From NCBI RefSeq assembly GCF_014645735.1, contig NZ_BMMH01000025.1, positions 1 through 64,000 on the forward strand: a stretch of 64,000 nucleotides of DNA. The letters run 5' to 3'. Below the pieces are notes generated by a model. It ran no database searches. It was not told where the DNA came from and was given only the letters and a program-made list of their open reading frames with translations. Source of the stretch: Nocardia jinanensis (lineage in GTDB: Bacteria > Actinomycetota > Actinomycetes > Mycobacteriales > Mycobacteriaceae). The translations under genes were made by a program, and so were the position numbers. Shown here one piece after another: positions 63,361-64,000 of this stretch (its first letter is position 1; each line of letters opens with the position of its first letter).

Positions 63361-64000
63361 TCAGCGCGCGGTCGCGTCGTCTACCGCGAACGGGGAGACA
63401 GCCGAGGGGTCGGCGAGTGGCAGATCGTCGACCATGAAATCGGCGATGGCACGCGGCTCCTGCCCGAACAGCCGGTCTACCGCCACGCCGACGTCCGGCG
63501 GCTCGCCCGCGAAGTCGAACTCCACCGGTTCACCGACCTGCCATGTCCGGACGAGGCGCACTCGCGGTCCGTGCACAATGAACACTTGGCCACTGATGCC
63601 GGCCGCCTGCGGGCCGGCCAGGAATGCGACGAACCGCCCGATATGCTCCGGCGACCATTCCTCCAGCGCCGACTGCGCGAACTCGCCGACCCCGTCGCGC
63701 ATCATTTTCGTATAAGCGCGCGGCGCCAGGGCGTTGACCTGCACACCGTGCGGTTTCAGCTCGCGGGCCAATGTCTGGGCCATGACGGTGACGCCCGCTT
63801 TCGCGGCGGCGTACGCGGTTTGTCCCGGGTTGGCCAGCAGCGCGGCCCGCGAACTGGTCAGCACCAGGTTGCGGCGACCACCTCGCGGCAACGGGGTGTC
63901 GCGCCAATGGATCGCGGCCGCGCGGCTCAGCCGAAACGTGCCGCCCAGCGTCACCTCCACGACGCCGGCCCAATCGCGGTCGGATTGATCGAAGATCATC
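63361..64000 (-). CDS. SDR family oxidoreductase, N terminus beyond window
   Basis: The C-terminal ~213 residues of a short-chain dehydrogenase running off the right edge. NLVLTSSRAALLANPGQTAYAAAKAGVTVMAQTLAREL contains the catalytic Ser-Tyr-Lys (Y-A-A-A-K). QVNALAPRAYTKM is the post-active-site loop. The last ~70 residues (HGPRVRLVRTWQVGEPVEFD onward) are an extension beyond a standard SDR and resemble the tail of multi-domain beta-hydroxyacyl dehydrogenases. It is coupled or close to the HSL-type hydrolase. Confidence 0.8.
   Translation of the reverse strand, partial: MIFDQSDRDWAGVVEVTLGGTFRLSRAAAIHWRDTPLPRGGRRNLVLTSSRAALLANPGQTAYAAAKAGVTVMAQTLARELKPHGVQVNALAPRAYTKMMRDGVGEFAQSALEEWSPEHIGRFVAFLAGPQAAGISGQVFIVHGPRVRLVRTWQVGEPVEFDFAGEPPDVGVAVDRLFGQEPRAIADFMVDDLPLADPSAVSPFAVDDATAR

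Overview
The window is high-GC DNA with dense reading frames, strong third-position G/C bias, many GTG starts and tight ATGA/GTGA stop-start overlaps. Gene content (DUF5997 next to a LysR regulator, a CtpI-like giant P-type ATPase, a Ddn-like F420 oxidoreductase, Mycobacterium/Nocardia-type carotenoid genes, a CpnT-like giant toxin) points to a mycolic-acid actinobacterium, most probably Nocardia. No tRNA, rRNA, CRISPR array or replication origin was seen.

Layout. 1-3.6 kb: an IS630-type transposase end, then a cobalamin/radical-SAM RiPP-maturation cluster (hypothetical protein, radical SAM enzyme, DUF5825 protein, two small ORFs with good ribosome sites). 3.7-9.5 kb: a DUF5997/LysR divergent pair with symmetric leaderless promoters, several gene relics (thiolase, HAD, MFS, TetR), a TetR regulator, a small secreted membrane protein and a secreted lipase. 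9.6-12.2 kb: a lipoprotein / SGNH hydrolase / OafA-type acyltransferase operon. 12.5-15.2 kb: a compact P450 - 23-residue peptide - MFS cluster that looks like a P450-tailored RiPP pathway. 15.4-16.0 kb: a GNAT acetyltransferase. 16.3-27.1 kb: a 3,498-residue polymorphic-toxin-like protein built from repeated metallopeptidase-like modules, coupled to a 95-residue putative immunity protein. 27.3-35.8 kb: a Tat-exported BBE-type flavoprotein, a decayed DUF4258 toxin, a DUF2283 protein, a CvnE-like P450, an integrase relic, a deazaflavin oxidoreductase, a membrane protein, a methyltransferase and sigma/TetR relics. 35.8-41.8 kb: an aromatic-carotenoid operon (glycosyltransferase, crtI relic, crtB, two lycopene cyclase halves, CrtU-like oxidoreductase, Rieske protein). 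42.4-49.7 kb: a MerR relic, a secreted GH1 glycosidase, a small membrane protein and a CtpI-like ATPase. 50.0-54.8 kb: a peptide-type solute-binding lipoprotein, two MBL-fold/ODP-like proteins and an IclR regulator. 55.4-62.3 kb: an operon (CitE-like lyase, MmgE/PrpD, CaiB/BaiF CoA-transferase, MaoC, acyl-CoA dehydrogenase, SDR) with a divergent IclR regulator; this gene set matches itaconate/C5-dicarboxylate catabolism. 62.3-64.0 kb: an HSL-type hydrolase and a truncated SDR.

How it works together. The window is accessory in character: secondary metabolism, secreted toxins and hydrolases, and catabolism of an unusual acid, interleaved with at least a dozen gene relics and two transposase fragments. 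Many real genes are translationally coupled in short operons. The strongest candidates for something undescribed are the P450/23-mer cluster at 12.5-15.2 kb, the radical-SAM cluster at the left end and the modular giant toxin. All functions are read from sequence motifs by eye; no database search was run.
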